A DNA stretch of 64,000 nt from Accumulibacter sp031732795 (GCA_031732795.1 JAVMKC010000031.1:69828-133827); one strand, 5' to 3'; shown: positions 1 to 7,867, counted from the stretch's first letter. Notes: a model not told the origin generated them from the sequence alone. Numbers and translations: made by a program.

Positions 1-357
1 GCCGGATGGAGCCTCGCTCATCGCGTGCCATTGAAAGTTGACGTACTACGAGATCGCACCGCGTTGTCTCGCGAGGCGGACGACGGACGAATCGAAAATG
101 TGTTCAACCTGCATATCTGGAATACCGACGAACGTGTTCATCGCTATTCGATTACCGTCAGCGGGTTGAAAGACATCACCCTGGTCGGCGAAAGCCTCGT
201 CGAGATCCCCGCGGCGTCTGCAAAAATGGTCGTTCTGTCGGCAAGAGTCGAGGCGGACGCGGGTGCAAAAGGGTCCAACCGGATCTTTTTCGACGTCAAA
301 GCCGAAGATGCCGACCATATTGCTGCTCACGAAAAGGCGACTTTTTTCCTGCCATGA
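1..357 (+). CDS. ccoG: CcoG/FixG cbb3 oxidase accessory protein, C-terminal part
   Basis: The frame is open from the first base, so this is the 3' end of a gene that begins outside the window. The visible 118 residues form the C-terminal Ig-like domain of the FixG family, recognisable from LKVDVLRDR near the start and the beta-rich stretch ending in FFLP. FixG/CcoG is a polyferredoxin membrane protein needed for copper delivery and assembly of cbb3-type cytochrome c oxidase; its 4Fe-4S and membrane segments would lie upstream and are not visible. The stop overlaps the start of ccoH by 4 bases (ATGA), indicating translational coupling. The family call is firm for this domain; completeness cannot be judged. 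Confidence 0.9.
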   Translation, partial: AGWSLAHRVPLKVDVLRDRTALSREADDGRIENVFNLHIWNTDERVHRYSITVSGLKDITLVGESLVEIPAASAKMVVLSARVEADAGAKGSNRIFFDVKAEDADHIAAHEKATFFLP

Positions 358-911
358 ACAGACCCTTACGTACCGACACTTTGCCCTGGTACCGCGAGCC
401 TTGGCCCTGGTTGTTGATGCTTGGGCCGTTGGTTGTCGTTGTCGCCGGTTTATACACCGCCTATCTGGCCGTGATCAGTAACGACGGTTTGGTGGCCGAC
501 GATTACTATAAGCAAGGGTTGGAGGTCAATCAGCAGTCGATGCGCGACCGTCGTGCCGCTGAATTGGGCATCGAGGCGCAACTGGTCGTCAATGGCAACG
601 GCGATCGGTTGCGTGTATATCTCCGGGCGGATCCAACGACGTCTTTGCCGAATGAGCTGATCTTGCGCCTGAACCATCCGACGCAGCCGGGTCTGGACCA
701 ACGGGTGACGTTGACAGCCGATGGCGGCGGAGTATTCAGCGGCCGGCTGACACCGTTCAGTGGACGTCGGCATCTGATCATCGAGGATACGCAGAAGCAA
801 TGGCGCTTATTGGGTGACTGGGAGCCGGACAAGTCGTCTCCGCCACGGTTGGTGGCGCGGGCGGCTGAAACACCGATGACCGGTCGTGGTTCTGTCGATG
901 GTGAAAGGTGA
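354..911 (+). CDS. ccoH: FixH/CcoH family protein
   Basis: This 185-residue protein has one strongly hydrophobic segment at about residues 18-40, followed by the DGLVADDYYKQGL motif typical of FixH proteins and a periplasmic beta-rich domain. FixH/CcoH is required for assembly or stability of cbb3 oxidase. The start overlaps the ccoG stop by 4 bases, the usual ccoG-ccoH arrangement. The ccoNOP structural genes presumably lie upstream of the window. The protein is slightly longer than many FixH members because of a hydrophilic tail after about residue 165. Identification rests on the motif, the topology and the gene context. Confidence 0.87.
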   Translation: MNRPLRTDTLPWYREPWPWLLMLGPLVVVVAGLYTAYLAVISNDGLVADDYYKQGLEVNQQSMRDRRAAELGIEAQLVVNGNGDRLRVYLRADPTTSLPNELILRLNHPTQPGLDQRVTLTADGGGVFSGRLTPFSGRRHLIIEDTQKQWRLLGDWEPDKSSPPRLVARAAETPMTGRGSVDGER

Positions 912-916
912 ATGAG

Positions 917-1057
917 ATGGCTTGGGAAATGTTGTTGTCAACCGACTACGGTTTGTTCAGCGTGTTCGTGATTGCTTTTGTTATCGTGATGTCGATATGG
1001 TTTTCGATGTTCTTCAGCAAAAAAATTCGCGACTCAGAGCGTCTTAGCCGGAAATAA
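917..1057 (+). CDS. DUF3149 small membrane protein
   Basis: A 46-residue frame begins with MAWEMLLSTDYG, continues through one hydrophobic helix (about residues 13-33) and ends in a short basic tail (KKIRDSERLSRK). The opening and the single helix match the DUF3149 family, small inner-membrane proteins often found beside cbb3 oxidase accessory genes in betaproteobacteria. It starts 5 bases after the ccoH stop, and the preceding GGTGAATGAG lies close to the start, so coupling to ccoH is likely. No function is known for the family. A competing ATG at 912 is in another frame and leads to a Cys-rich, non-conserved reading. Confidence 0.75.
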   Translation: MAWEMLLSTDYGLFSVFVIAFVIVMSIWFSMFFSKKIRDSERLSRK

Positions 1058-1077
1058 GTCCGAATTCGCAATTCAAA

Positions 1078-1098
1078 GGGCGCTGCCGCGCCCATTTC
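1078..1098 (+). terminator. Possible terminator after the cco genes
   Basis: A perfect 6-bp stem GGGCGC/GCGCCC with a 4-base TGCC loop lies 20 bases after the DUF3149 stop. The following T-run (ATTTC, then GGCGGTTTTT) is interrupted, so termination strength is uncertain. The position fits the end of the cco operon. Confidence 0.4.
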
Positions 1099-1241
1099 GG
1101 CGGTTTTTCATCGAAAAGTTCTTTTCGGTATGTCTTGGTTGGCAAATGCTTTCAAATTCTCGATCGTACGCGGAGGTTCACAAACGGTGAAAAGCCAACG
1201 GTGAAAAGGCGTGAAGTTGATTTTGATTGAGTTGGCGTACC

Positions 1242-1412
1242 AGGAGCCTGTCGGACTTGGGGCTGATCGCCGGTGGGAAAGCGGTCCATTTTTCCCCGGT
1301 TTCTCTCCCCGGTTTCTCGTTGGATAGATCCACTATGCGCCTCGAAATCGGGAAAAACTGTCCTCGCTTTCCCTCCCGGCTCGCGCCGATCGCTCAAGTC
1401 CGACAGGCTCCT
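1242..1412. mobile_element. MITE-like element, 171 bp with 18-bp perfect terminal inverted repeats
   Basis: The left end AGGAGCCTGTCGGACTTG (1242-1259) is repeated exactly in reverse complement at 1395-1412. Just inside, the similarity continues imperfectly (GGGCTGATCGCC against the inverted GAGCGATCGGCG). The interior carries no plausible gene and contains a 13-bp direct duplication (CCCCGGTTTCTCT) around 1295-1320. Small size, perfect terminal repeats and no transposase make it a non-autonomous, MITE-like element mobilised in trans. No clear target-site duplication is visible, and the parent insertion sequence cannot be named from this window. The right terminal repeat reaches the stop codon of the convergent TonB-type gene. 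Confidence 0.75.
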
Positions 1413-2163
1413 AGCGGTTTTCTTCGAGAGAGAATTCGATCGGAATGATCAATCGGAAGTCTCGTCCGCGTAGACTCTCGGGTAAGGGAGTGATTGCCGA
1501 TGCTTGTTCGATCATTCGCAAAGCTTGATCGTCCAGAACGCGATGACCGCTTGAACGACTGATGGAGTTTTGCGTGGGTATCGGCTGGCGGCTGAAAGTC
1601 GATGCGATCTCGACCCGGCCTTGCCAACCGTGCTGCCGTGCCGCCATGGGGTAGTCGTTGAAACGTCGCGCTTGAATTGCCAGTGCCATTCGGTAGTGTC
1701 TCAAATCCTCCGAATCGACGGCGGGCGTCGTGTCTTCCGCTGGTGATACAGGGAGACTGCTGGCGGCATCCGTCATTTGAGACAGTAGTACGGCTGGTCG
1801 TGAAGAAGTGCGGGCAGGGGAGGCCGGAGCGTTGCTTTTCTTGTGGCGGTTCGTAACGGCGTGATCTTCCGCACCCGAGACAGCTATCCTCTGGCGTTGG
1901 GCGCTCGGGGATCGGTGAGGCTGAGGCACAGAAGTCGTTGCTGGCGCGGTTTCTTTTTCCTTGATGTCATGTTCTGTATGGCGGAAGATCACCGTTGCTG
2001 GCAATGGTTTTCGATCCCATGATGGCCGAATTGGCAGAATAGGGTAGATCGTTACCAATAACAGCGCATGAACCAACAGCGACAACAAAAAAGCCCGATA
2101 GATACGCTGACGCGGTCGATCACTAATCGGCCAAAACGTTGGCTTCAGCCGATGCCAAGCCAT
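1411..2163 (-). CDS. TonB-type energy transducer (C-terminal TonB domain)
   Basis: The 250-residue protein has a short cytoplasmic N-terminus, one membrane anchor at about residues 22-45, a long disordered periplasmic linker rich in Pro, Ser, Thr and Ala (about 55-145), and a C-terminal domain whose WQGRVEIAS and VLDDQALRMIEQASAITPLP segments match TonB C-terminal domains. TonB couples the ExbB-ExbD proton-driven complex to outer-membrane receptors. No exbBD or receptor gene lies nearby, so the partner is unknown. The stop codon TAG uses two bases of the adjacent MITE-like repeat, so the extreme C-terminus may have been set by that insertion. The TonB class is confident; the specific role is not. 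Confidence 0.8.
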   Translation of the reverse strand: MAWHRLKPTFWPISDRPRQRIYRAFLLSLLVHALLLVTIYPILPIRPSWDRKPLPATVIFRHTEHDIKEKETAPATTSVPQPHRSPSAQRQRIAVSGAEDHAVTNRHKKSNAPASPARTSSRPAVLLSQMTDAASSLPVSPAEDTTPAVDSEDLRHYRMALAIQARRFNDYPMAARQHGWQGRVEIASTFSRQPIPTQNSISRSSGHRVLDDQALRMIEQASAITPLPESLRGRDFRLIIPIEFSLEENR

Positions 2164-2242
2164 CCGTCGTGCGCCTCAGCCAACTCCACAGAGTGTCATT
2201 TGACCATTGGATGACAATGATCGGTTGGACGCGCGGTCCTGG

Positions 2243-2830
2243 TCATGACTGCTGCCCTGAAAAGAACATTTTGGTAGCGTCTTCCGGTCCGGTTTCCTTT
2301 GTCTTCCGTATGACGTGTTCGTGAAGAGTGAAGTGGCCGCTTTTCCTGTCGGCGAAATAAGCTCGCAAGCAGAAAACCACACTCTGGAAAGCCATGGATG
2401 ACCAGGGAATGTCATCTTCGGCAAACAGCGTCGTTTCCAGAGTTTCCATTCCAGCGGCGAAATTGGTGTCGAGCAGTCGAGCGCGGTAAAAAAGATGGAC
2501 TTGGCTGATGTGCGGGATATTGACCAAAGCAAACAACGGACCGATTTCCACGCGGGCGCATGCTTCTTCCGAAGTTTCCCGTCTGGCAGCCTCACACGTT
2601 GATTCGTCGTTTTCCATGAATCCGGCTGGCAGCGTCCATAGTCCGTAACGGGGCTCGATCGATCGACGACAGAGCAGGATGCGCTCCTGCCACTCAGCGA
2701 CGCATCCGATCACCAGCTTGGGATTGAGGTAGTGAACGGTGCCGCAATTCGAACAGACGTGTCTTGGCAGACTGTCTCCGGCAGGAATCGACAGGCTGAC
2801 CGGCTTACCGCAAGCACTACAGAAATTCAT
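2243..2830 (-). CDS. NUDIX hydrolase with N-terminal zinc ribbon
   Basis: This 195-residue protein begins with a zinc ribbon (CSAC at residues 4-7, CSNC at 26-29) followed by a NUDIX fold. The NUDIX box reads GFMENDESTCEAARRETSEE and keeps the metal-binding REx2EE core, so hydrolysis of a nucleoside diphosphate-linked substrate is expected. The canonical glycine near the end of the box is replaced by Cys (EEACA). The zinc ribbon plus NUDIX layout is that of a proteobacterial group related to NADH pyrophosphatase, but the full NudC signature is absent, so the substrate is left open. It is transcribed divergently from motA. Confidence 0.85.
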   Translation of the reverse strand: MNFCSACGKPVSLSIPAGDSLPRHVCSNCGTVHYLNPKLVIGCVAEWQERILLCRRSIEPRYGLWTLPAGFMENDESTCEAARRETSEEACARVEIGPLFALVNIPHISQVHLFYRARLLDTNFAAGMETLETTLFAEDDIPWSSMAFQSVVFCLRAYFADRKSGHFTLHEHVIRKTKETGPEDATKMFFSGQQS

Positions 2831-3036
2831 TCTCCGAACTCTCGCCTATTTGTCGTTTATCCACTAAGTTTAAAGGAATCGTGCGGCGGGCGTGGCGCAC
2901 TCTTTGCGCGCGCGGCCGGTTTTGCTGAAAGGTGGTCGGTGACGGCGCTGGTGATATCGAATAAGCCTCAGCAAATCTGCGGTTATTTGCCGATGATGGC
3001 CAGTGGTGGTCGGGTGCAGCGTCATAGGGGATCCGG

Positions 3037-3894
3037 ATGTTTCTGATCGTAGGTTACGTGATCATTCTTGCTGCGGCGTTGGGAACCTACGCCGTTCATG
3101 GAAGTTTGGCCGCGTTATGGGTGCCGATGGAGTACATCGCCATCGTCGGACTGACGATCGGCGGTTTCGTTGCCGGCAATGACATCAAGATCATCAAGGC
3201 AACCGTCGGCGCCTTGCCTGGAATTTTCAAAGGCTCGAAGTTCACCAAGACACTTTATGTCGACTTGCTGGCCATGCTTTTCGAAGTTTTGGCCAAAGTA
3301 CGCAAAGAGGGCTTGATGTCGATCGAAAACGATGTCGAAAATCCCCACGACAGCCCGATTTTCAGCAAATATCCCGCTTTGGCGCACGATCACCACGTGA
3401 TGGAGTTCATTACTGATTATCTGCGGATGATGGTTGGCGGAAACCTCAATGCCATGGAAATCGAAAATCTGATGGATATCGAGATCGAGACGCATCATCA
3501 CGAGGCGGAAACGCCAGGTCACGTGATGGCCAAGGTCGGCGACGGCGTTCCAGCTTTCGGTATCGTGGTTGCGGTGATGGGGGTGGTCAATGTCATGGGA
3601 TCGGTGGGCGAGCCACCGGCTGTGTTGGGCAAAATGATTGGTGGAGCCTTGGTGGGCACTTTTCTGGGTATCCTGATTTCGTACGGTTTCGTTGCGCCGA
3701 TCGCCAGCCTGCTCGAACAGAAAGCACAGGAAGGATCGAAGATTTATCAGGTGATCAAAGTGGTGCTCCTTGCTTCGATGTCCGGTTATGCACCGCAAGT
3801 GGCGGTCGAATTCGGGCGCAAAACCCTGGTCGCTGGCATGCGGCCGACTTTCCGCGAGCTTGAGGAAGAACTCAAAAATCGCAAAGGAAAATAG
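3037..3894 (+). CDS. motA: Flagellar motor stator protein MotA
   Basis: The 285-residue protein has the MotA pattern of two N-terminal membrane segments (about 1-20 and 32-50), a large charged cytoplasmic loop (about 60-165) and two further segments (about 170-190 and 200-220). GDGVPAFGIVVAVMGVV carries the conserved proline of the third segment. MotA forms the stator ring with MotB and drives flagellar rotation using ion flow. motB follows after 31 bases, so the two form an operon. A GCCGATGA block at 2989-2996 resembles a sigma-28 -10 element, but no properly spaced -35 box precedes it. Length and motifs are normal for the family. Confidence 0.96.
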   Translation: MFLIVGYVIILAAALGTYAVHGSLAALWVPMEYIAIVGLTIGGFVAGNDIKIIKATVGALPGIFKGSKFTKTLYVDLLAMLFEVLAKVRKEGLMSIENDVENPHDSPIFSKYPALAHDHHVMEFITDYLRMMVGGNLNAMEIENLMDIEIETHHHEAETPGHVMAKVGDGVPAFGIVVAVMGVVNVMGSVGEPPAVLGKMIGGALVGTFLGILISYGFVAPIASLLEQKAQEGSKIYQVIKVVLLASMSGYAPQVAVEFGRKTLVAGMRPTFRELEEELKNRKGK

Positions 3895-3925
3895 GCGATG
3901 TGTGATCGCTTGACCGGAGTTTGCT

Positions 3926-4888
3926 GTGGCTGAGGACGTTCGCCCGATTGTCATCAAGCGGATCAAGAAGGTGGCTGGCGGACACCACGGCGGCGCCTGG
4001 AAGATCGCCTATGCCGATTTCGTGACTGCGATGATGGCTTTTTTTCTGTTGATGTGGCTGCTGGGGTCTACCGCCAGCGGCGATTTGAAAGGTATTGCCG
4101 ATTACTTCAACAATCCTTTGAAAATCGCCGCCCAGGGTGGCTCGGGCACTGGCGACAGTTCAAGCGTTTTGAAAGGGGGAGGCAAGGATTTGACGCGCCA
4201 AGCCGGACAGGTCAAATCGGGTGACATCGAAGCCAAAAGCAAAAATCTGAACCTCAAGGAAACCAACGCCGAAGCGGCCCGCAAAGCCTTTGAAGAACGG
4301 GAGAAGTCGATGCTCACCGAACTCAAGGTGAGCATCGAAAAACTGATCGACAACAATCCAGCCCTGAAGCAGTTCAAAAATCAGTTATTGATCGATATCA
4401 CCAGCGAAGGACTGAGGATCCAGATCGTCGATGAGCAGAACCGGCCGATGTTCGACACCAGCAGCGCCGATGTCAAGCCGTATACACGGGAGATCCTCCA
4501 CGAGATTGGCAAGACGTTGAATAGCGTTCCCAACAAGTTGAGCCTGGCCGGGCATACCGACGCTGCGCAGTACGGTGGCGGCGACAAGGGGTTTTCGAAC
4601 TGGGAATTGTCGGCCAATCGAGCCAATGCCTCGCGGCGTGAATTGATCGCCGGCGGCATGCAGGAAACCAAAGTCTTGCGTGTGGTCGGTTTGGCGTCGA
4701 CCGTTTTGCTCGACAAAAACGATCCGCTCAGTTCGATCAACCGACGGATCAGCATCGTCGTCCTGAACAGAAAATCCGAAGAAGCCCTATTGCAGGAAGA
4801 TGGAAAAGCAGATGCCTTGGAGGTGGGGAGTGATGGTGGACTGGATGCTGAAAAAATTGCCCCGCAAACGGCTCAAAACAAGCACTGA
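3926..4888 (+). CDS. motB: Flagellar motor protein MotB
   Basis: The gene starts with GTG and encodes 320 residues. A basic N-terminus is followed by one membrane helix (AYADFVTAMMAFFLLMWLL, about 28-46) containing Asp31, the proton-binding aspartate of the family. The rest is a periplasmic linker and an OmpA-like peptidoglycan-binding domain (about 150-275; LAGHTDA and NRRISIVVL). MotB anchors the stator to the cell wall. A hydrophilic tail of about 45 residues follows the OmpA-like domain. It is co-transcribed with motA and lies 15 kb from the flagellar filament genes. The Asp rather than a sodium-type signature suggests proton coupling. Confidence 0.96.
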   Translation: MAEDVRPIVIKRIKKVAGGHHGGAWKIAYADFVTAMMAFFLLMWLLGSTASGDLKGIADYFNNPLKIAAQGGSGTGDSSSVLKGGGKDLTRQAGQVKSGDIEAKSKNLNLKETNAEAARKAFEEREKSMLTELKVSIEKLIDNNPALKQFKNQLLIDITSEGLRIQIVDEQNRPMFDTSSADVKPYTREILHEIGKTLNSVPNKLSLAGHTDAAQYGGGDKGFSNWELSANRANASRRELIAGGMQETKVLRVVGLASTVLLDKNDPLSSINRRISIVVLNRKSEEALLQEDGKADALEVGSDGGLDAEKIAPQTAQNKH

Positions 4889-4906
4889 TTATCAGCGTTT
4901 CGCCAT

Positions 4907-5524
4907 TCACCCTTGAGGAATGGTTTCGATGAACGCGGGGCGGCTCATCAGCTTGGCGTACAGGCGGGCGAGGTTGGCATATGTTCGCTGCCATTCGATT
5001 TGCGGGAACCGGAAGACGAGATAACCCAAAGCGCAACCGACAGTGAGATCGGCCAGTGAGAAATGTTCGCCCATGCACCAGGGGCTGTCACCTAGATCTT
5101 TGGCGATAAAAGCCAAGCCGCGATCGATTTTGTCTTCCTGACGGGCAATCCAGTCGTGCCCTTGCTGTTCCGGAGGGCGCTTCCGCTCCAGAAATATCAG
5201 CGCGGCTGCATCACAGATGCCGTCAGCGACAGCTTCCCAGCGCTTCACGGTGAAGCGTCCATGCTCCACTGTGGGTATCAACATGTTGTTTGGAAAAAGA
5301 TCGTCCAGATACTCGACTATCACTCGTGAATCAAACAATACGCTACCGTCGTCGAGCACCAGGACGGGAATTTTGCTCAGTGGATTGACTTGGGCCACCT
5401 GAGTTTCAGGCATCCAGGGCGAATCGACGTCGAATTGGTGATCAATGTTTTTTTCGGCCAGGACGATACGAACCTTGCGCACGTACGGACTGGTCAGCGA
5501 TCCGATAAGTTTCATTTCGGTCAA
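4907..5524 (-). CDS. Glutathione S-transferase family protein
   Basis: The 205-residue protein has an N-terminal thioredoxin-like domain with SLTSPYVRKVRIVLAEKNI (about 9-27) and the cis-proline segment KIPVLVLDDGSVLFDS (about 51-66), then an all-helical C-terminal domain (about 85-205). This is the soluble GST layout, closest to the small bacterial GSTs of the YibF type. The Ser-Pro-Tyr at the catalytic position is typical of that group. It ends 18 bases from the convergent motB stop. The start gives MTEMKLIGS; the second Met three codons in is an equally good start. The physiological substrate is unknown. Confidence 0.88.
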   Translation of the reverse strand: MTEMKLIGSLTSPYVRKVRIVLAEKNIDHQFDVDSPWMPETQVAQVNPLSKIPVLVLDDGSVLFDSRVIVEYLDDLFPNNMLIPTVEHGRFTVKRWEAVADGICDAAALIFLERKRPPEQQGHDWIARQEDKIDRGLAFIAKDLGDSPWCMGEHFSLADLTVGCALGYLVFRFPQIEWQRTYANLARLYAKLMSRPAFIETIPQG

Positions 5525-6041
5525 GGATGAAGTAACTGCGACGGATTATAACATTGGCGATTTCGTGCTATTGAACACGTCCATGAAACGGCGGATAGAG
5601 CTTCTCACCTGCGATCTGAGACTTCGGCGTTGATCAGAACGTTCGATGATACCGAAGCGGATGATCCTCTATTTTTCAAAATTAAATCAAACGTTCATGG
5701 AGTAAACGCTGTTCGGAATGCTGCGAAAGGATGCCGCGGCTGGTGTTGATTGCCAATCGTCCGGCACGACCTGCCGGAGATTTGCTCTGATTAGATCGGT
5801 AACCATCGACTGTTTTGGCCCTTTTCCGGTTTATTTCCAATAAATCAATCTGACGGAAAGATTCAATCTTTGCCTGAAATTCATTTTTCATCGTATTCCA
5901 AACGGCGGGGATGGTGTGAGATTCCAGAAGCAAGTTTTTGAGCGACGGACTATGATCTGAGAGTAATATAATGAGTTTTTATGTGCGGCAGACGTAGTGA
6001 CGATGACGTCGGAAATAATTATCGGAGGTTAGGACTTAGTC
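5525..6041. other. Intergenic region, no convincing gene
   Basis: About 517 bases between the GST gene and the zinc-ribbon gene, more AT-rich than the surroundings. A minus-strand frame at 5682-5933 (83 codons) has no recognisable family, ribosome site or favourable composition and is not called. A TATAAT at 5967-5972, 70 bases upstream of the next gene, is a candidate -10 box, but a -35 box at normal spacing is not apparent. Confidence 0.5.
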
Positions 6042-6407
6042 ATGGAATGTCCCACTTGTCTTTCTTCAAAGGTCCGCCGTTCTCGGCGACAGGGGTTTCG
6101 GGAAGGAACGGCCCTGCGACGTAAAAATCTGGCACCCTATCGTTGTCATGATTGTGGATTGCGGTTTATCGCGCCAGCCGATGAGGCAACTCTGGCCGCA
6201 GCCAACCGTCACCTGACGGTTGCGGACTACCTGGGATTGCGTGGTTGGGCTCGAAAACTGTTCACCGATCAGGTGATTCTGGGGCTGTTGGCATTGCTGG
6301 CCATGTTGCTTCTCGGTATTGTCGTCATGGGGCTGGCGATGGGCTGGTTCGATCCATTGCTTTCCCGGTCTACGCAGCCGGCATGGACGCCGGGTGCCAG
6401 TGAGTAG
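6042..6407 (+). CDS. Zinc-ribbon membrane protein, uncharacterised
   Basis: The 121-residue protein opens with MECPTCLSSKVRRSRR and has a second pair CHDC at about residues 36-39, forming a CPxC...CxxC zinc ribbon. A hydrophobic segment of about 30 residues follows (about 78-105), then a short Pro-Ser tail, so the ribbon is probably cytoplasmic on a single membrane anchor. I do not recognise a named family beyond zinc ribbon plus transmembrane protein. The Arg-rich stretch after the first Cys pair could bind nucleic acid, but that is speculation. GGA at 6030-6032 region offers a modest ribosome site. The gene appears to stand alone. Confidence 0.7.
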   Translation: MECPTCLSSKVRRSRRQGFREGTALRRKNLAPYRCHDCGLRFIAPADEATLAAANRHLTVADYLGLRGWARKLFTDQVILGLLALLAMLLLGIVVMGLAMGWFDPLLSRSTQPAWTPGASE

Positions 6408-6594
6408 TTCATTTGCTTTGTTTACTGTTGTCTTCAGGCCATTCAAACGCAAGGATGTTGCACCGAACCGGGTACATTGGCGTTAAACAAGGAAAATCGG
6501 TGATAAGATCCGAAGTTGATCGACGTGCTAGCCGGTCAACCTAATCAGCTTTAGGCTCGTTCTACTCATTTCATTGTCGATAAGGAAACTCTCT

Positions 6595-6975
6595 ATGAAG
6601 AACTCCCTGCTCGTTGCCGCGCTGGTTGCGCTGGCCGTTACCGCTTGCGGCAAGAAGGAAGAACCCAAACCGGCCGCTGCTCCGGCGCCGGCTCCTGCTG
6701 CTGCCGCTCCGGCTCCTGCCGCCGCTGCTCCGGCTCCTGCCGCTCCGGCACCTGCCGCCGCTGATGCGGCCAAGTCCGCTGCCGATGCCGCCAAGTCCGC
6801 TGCCGATTCGGCCAAGTCCGCCGTCGATGCGGCCAAGCCCGCGGTCGATGCCGCCAAGTCCGCAGTTGACGCGGCCAAACCGGCCGCCGAGGCGGCTGTC
6901 GAAAAAGCCAAGGAAGCCGCTCACAGCGCGGCTGATGCAGCAAAAGACGCGGCCAAGGATGCGATCAAGAAGTAA
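6595..6975 (+). CDS. Small lipoprotein with Ala-Pro linker and Ala/Lys heptad repeats
   Basis: The ATG at 6595 is preceded by AAGGA with good spacing and begins a lipoprotein signal (MKNSLLVAALVALAVTACGKKEE; lipobox VTAC, Cys19). The mature part is an Ala-Pro tract (about 26-55), then about ten near-heptad units of the type AADAAKS, AVDAAKP and AVEKAKE to the end. Such repeats make long amphipathic helices, as in apolipoprotein- or LEA-like stress proteins and Lpp-type spacers. It is expected to be a membrane-anchored helical rod; function is unknown. An in-frame TTG at 6574 would add seven residues and spoil the signal. A tandem repeat and a strong terminator follow. Confidence 0.8.
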   Translation: MKNSLLVAALVALAVTACGKKEEPKPAAAPAPAPAAAAPAPAAAAPAPAAPAPAAADAAKSAADAAKSAADSAKSAVDAAKPAVDAAKSAVDAAKPAAEAAVEKAKEAAHSAADAAKDAAKDAIKK

Positions 6976-6989
6976 CAGTGCTCAGGAGT

Positions 6990-7016
6990 TAAGTGGTCTA
7001 AGTGGTCTAAGTGGTC
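6990..7016. repeat. Tandem nonamer repeat (TAAGTGGTC x3)
   Basis: Three exact copies of the 9-mer TAAGTGGTC lie between the stop of the heptad-repeat lipoprotein and its terminator. The heptamer core AGTGGTC with a two-base spacer is also the unit of the repeat inside mltB at 15021-15047, where the spacer is AG instead of TA. Confidence 0.85.
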
Positions 7017-7027
7017 TTTTCCACGAT

Positions 7028-7055
7028 GAAAAAGCCGGCGTAAGCCGGCTTTTTC
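7028..7055 (+). terminator. Strong bidirectional intrinsic terminator
   Basis: A perfect 12-bp stem GAAAAAGCCGGC/GCCGGCTTTTTC closes a GTAA loop. The plus strand ends in a T-run after a GC-rich core, and the minus strand mirrors it, so it can stop both the lipoprotein transcript and the convergent dapA-bamC-MBL operon. Confidence 0.92.
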
Positions 7056-7087
7056 ATTGATGAGGCGAGGAAAATGGCGGTGGGCGC

Positions 7088-7867
7088 TTAGCCAATCTGA
7101 CGCCAATCCAATCCCGAATCTTGATCAGCGACCCCGATCCATTCTGCACTGCAGCCCACCGCGCTGGCCAAAGCCTTGGCGGCCAGTTCGGGGCGATTGT
7201 TTTCTTGACTCAGGTGAGCGGCGACCAAGTGCTGCAGCCGCGAGGTATCGATCTGATGCAACAATTCGGCGGCTTGTTCATTGGCCAAGTGACCATAGCG
7301 TCCGCCGATTCGCTGTTTCAGCGTCTGTGGATAGCGCGAGCGGGTCAATAATTCGCGGTCATGGTTGCACTCGAGAACCAAGGCGTCACAGGAATTCAGA
7401 GTATCGATGATGTGCGCGGTGATGATCCCGGTGTCGGTGAGGACCCCGAGGCGATGTTGTCCATCAGCAAAGCGATATTGAACGGGTTCTCGCGCATCGT
7501 GTGGGACGGGATATGGTTGAATTTCGAGGTTGCCGATGGCGAAAGGATGTTGCCCGTCGATGATCCGGAAACTGGGAAAATTGGCCGTCTGAGAAGTCGT
7601 CTGACGTCGCATGGCGGCGTGTGTGCCGTGGGTCAGATAAACGGTCAGACCGTAACGACGGGCCAAGGAAAAGACTCCGGCCAGATGGTCACTGTGTTCA
7701 TGCGTGACCAACACCGCGGTCAATTGTTCGGGAAGCAAGCCAAGCCGTGCCAATCGGGCACTTAACGTCTTGATTGAAAAACCGCAGTCGAGCAGTGCCC
7801 GCGTTTCGCCGGCCTCGACAATCAGGGCGTTGCCCTGACTGCCGCTGCCCAGCGATGCGAAGCGCAT
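7088..7867 (-). CDS. MBL-fold metallo-hydrolase (YycJ/WalJ-like)
   Basis: The 259-residue protein carries the metallo-beta-lactamase signature THEHSDH (about residues 55-61), an N-terminal FASLGSGSQGNALIVE strand typical of the YycJ group, and downstream metal ligands in LTDTG and AAHLSQENN. Members are predicted zinc-dependent phosphodiesterase or exonuclease-like hydrolases. The ATG at 7867 overlaps the bamC stop in a TGATG junction; a GTG one codon upstream is the alternative start. It is the last gene of the dapA-bamC operon, an order common in betaproteobacteria. The substrate cannot be told from sequence. Confidence 0.9.
   Translation of the reverse strand: MRFASLGSGSQGNALIVEAGETRALLDCGFSIKTLSARLARLGLLPEQLTAVLVTHEHSDHLAGVFSLARRYGLTVYLTHGTHAAMRRQTTSQTANFPSFRIIDGQHPFAIGNLEIQPYPVPHDAREPVQYRFADGQHRLGVLTDTGIITAHIIDTLNSCDALVLECNHDRELLTRSRYPQTLKQRIGGRYGHLANEQAAELLHQIDTSRLQHLVAAHLSQENNRPELAAKALASAVGCSAEWIGVADQDSGLDWRQIG

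Noticed and set aside
2864..2996. Sigma-28 promoter for motA
   Set aside because: CTAAGTTT at 2864 and GCCGATGA at 2989 each resemble half a promoter, but neither has a matching partner at the required 11-base spacing.
5682..5933. 83-codon minus-strand frame
   Set aside because: No ribosome site, family motif or coding-like composition; the region is AT-rich compared with real genes nearby.
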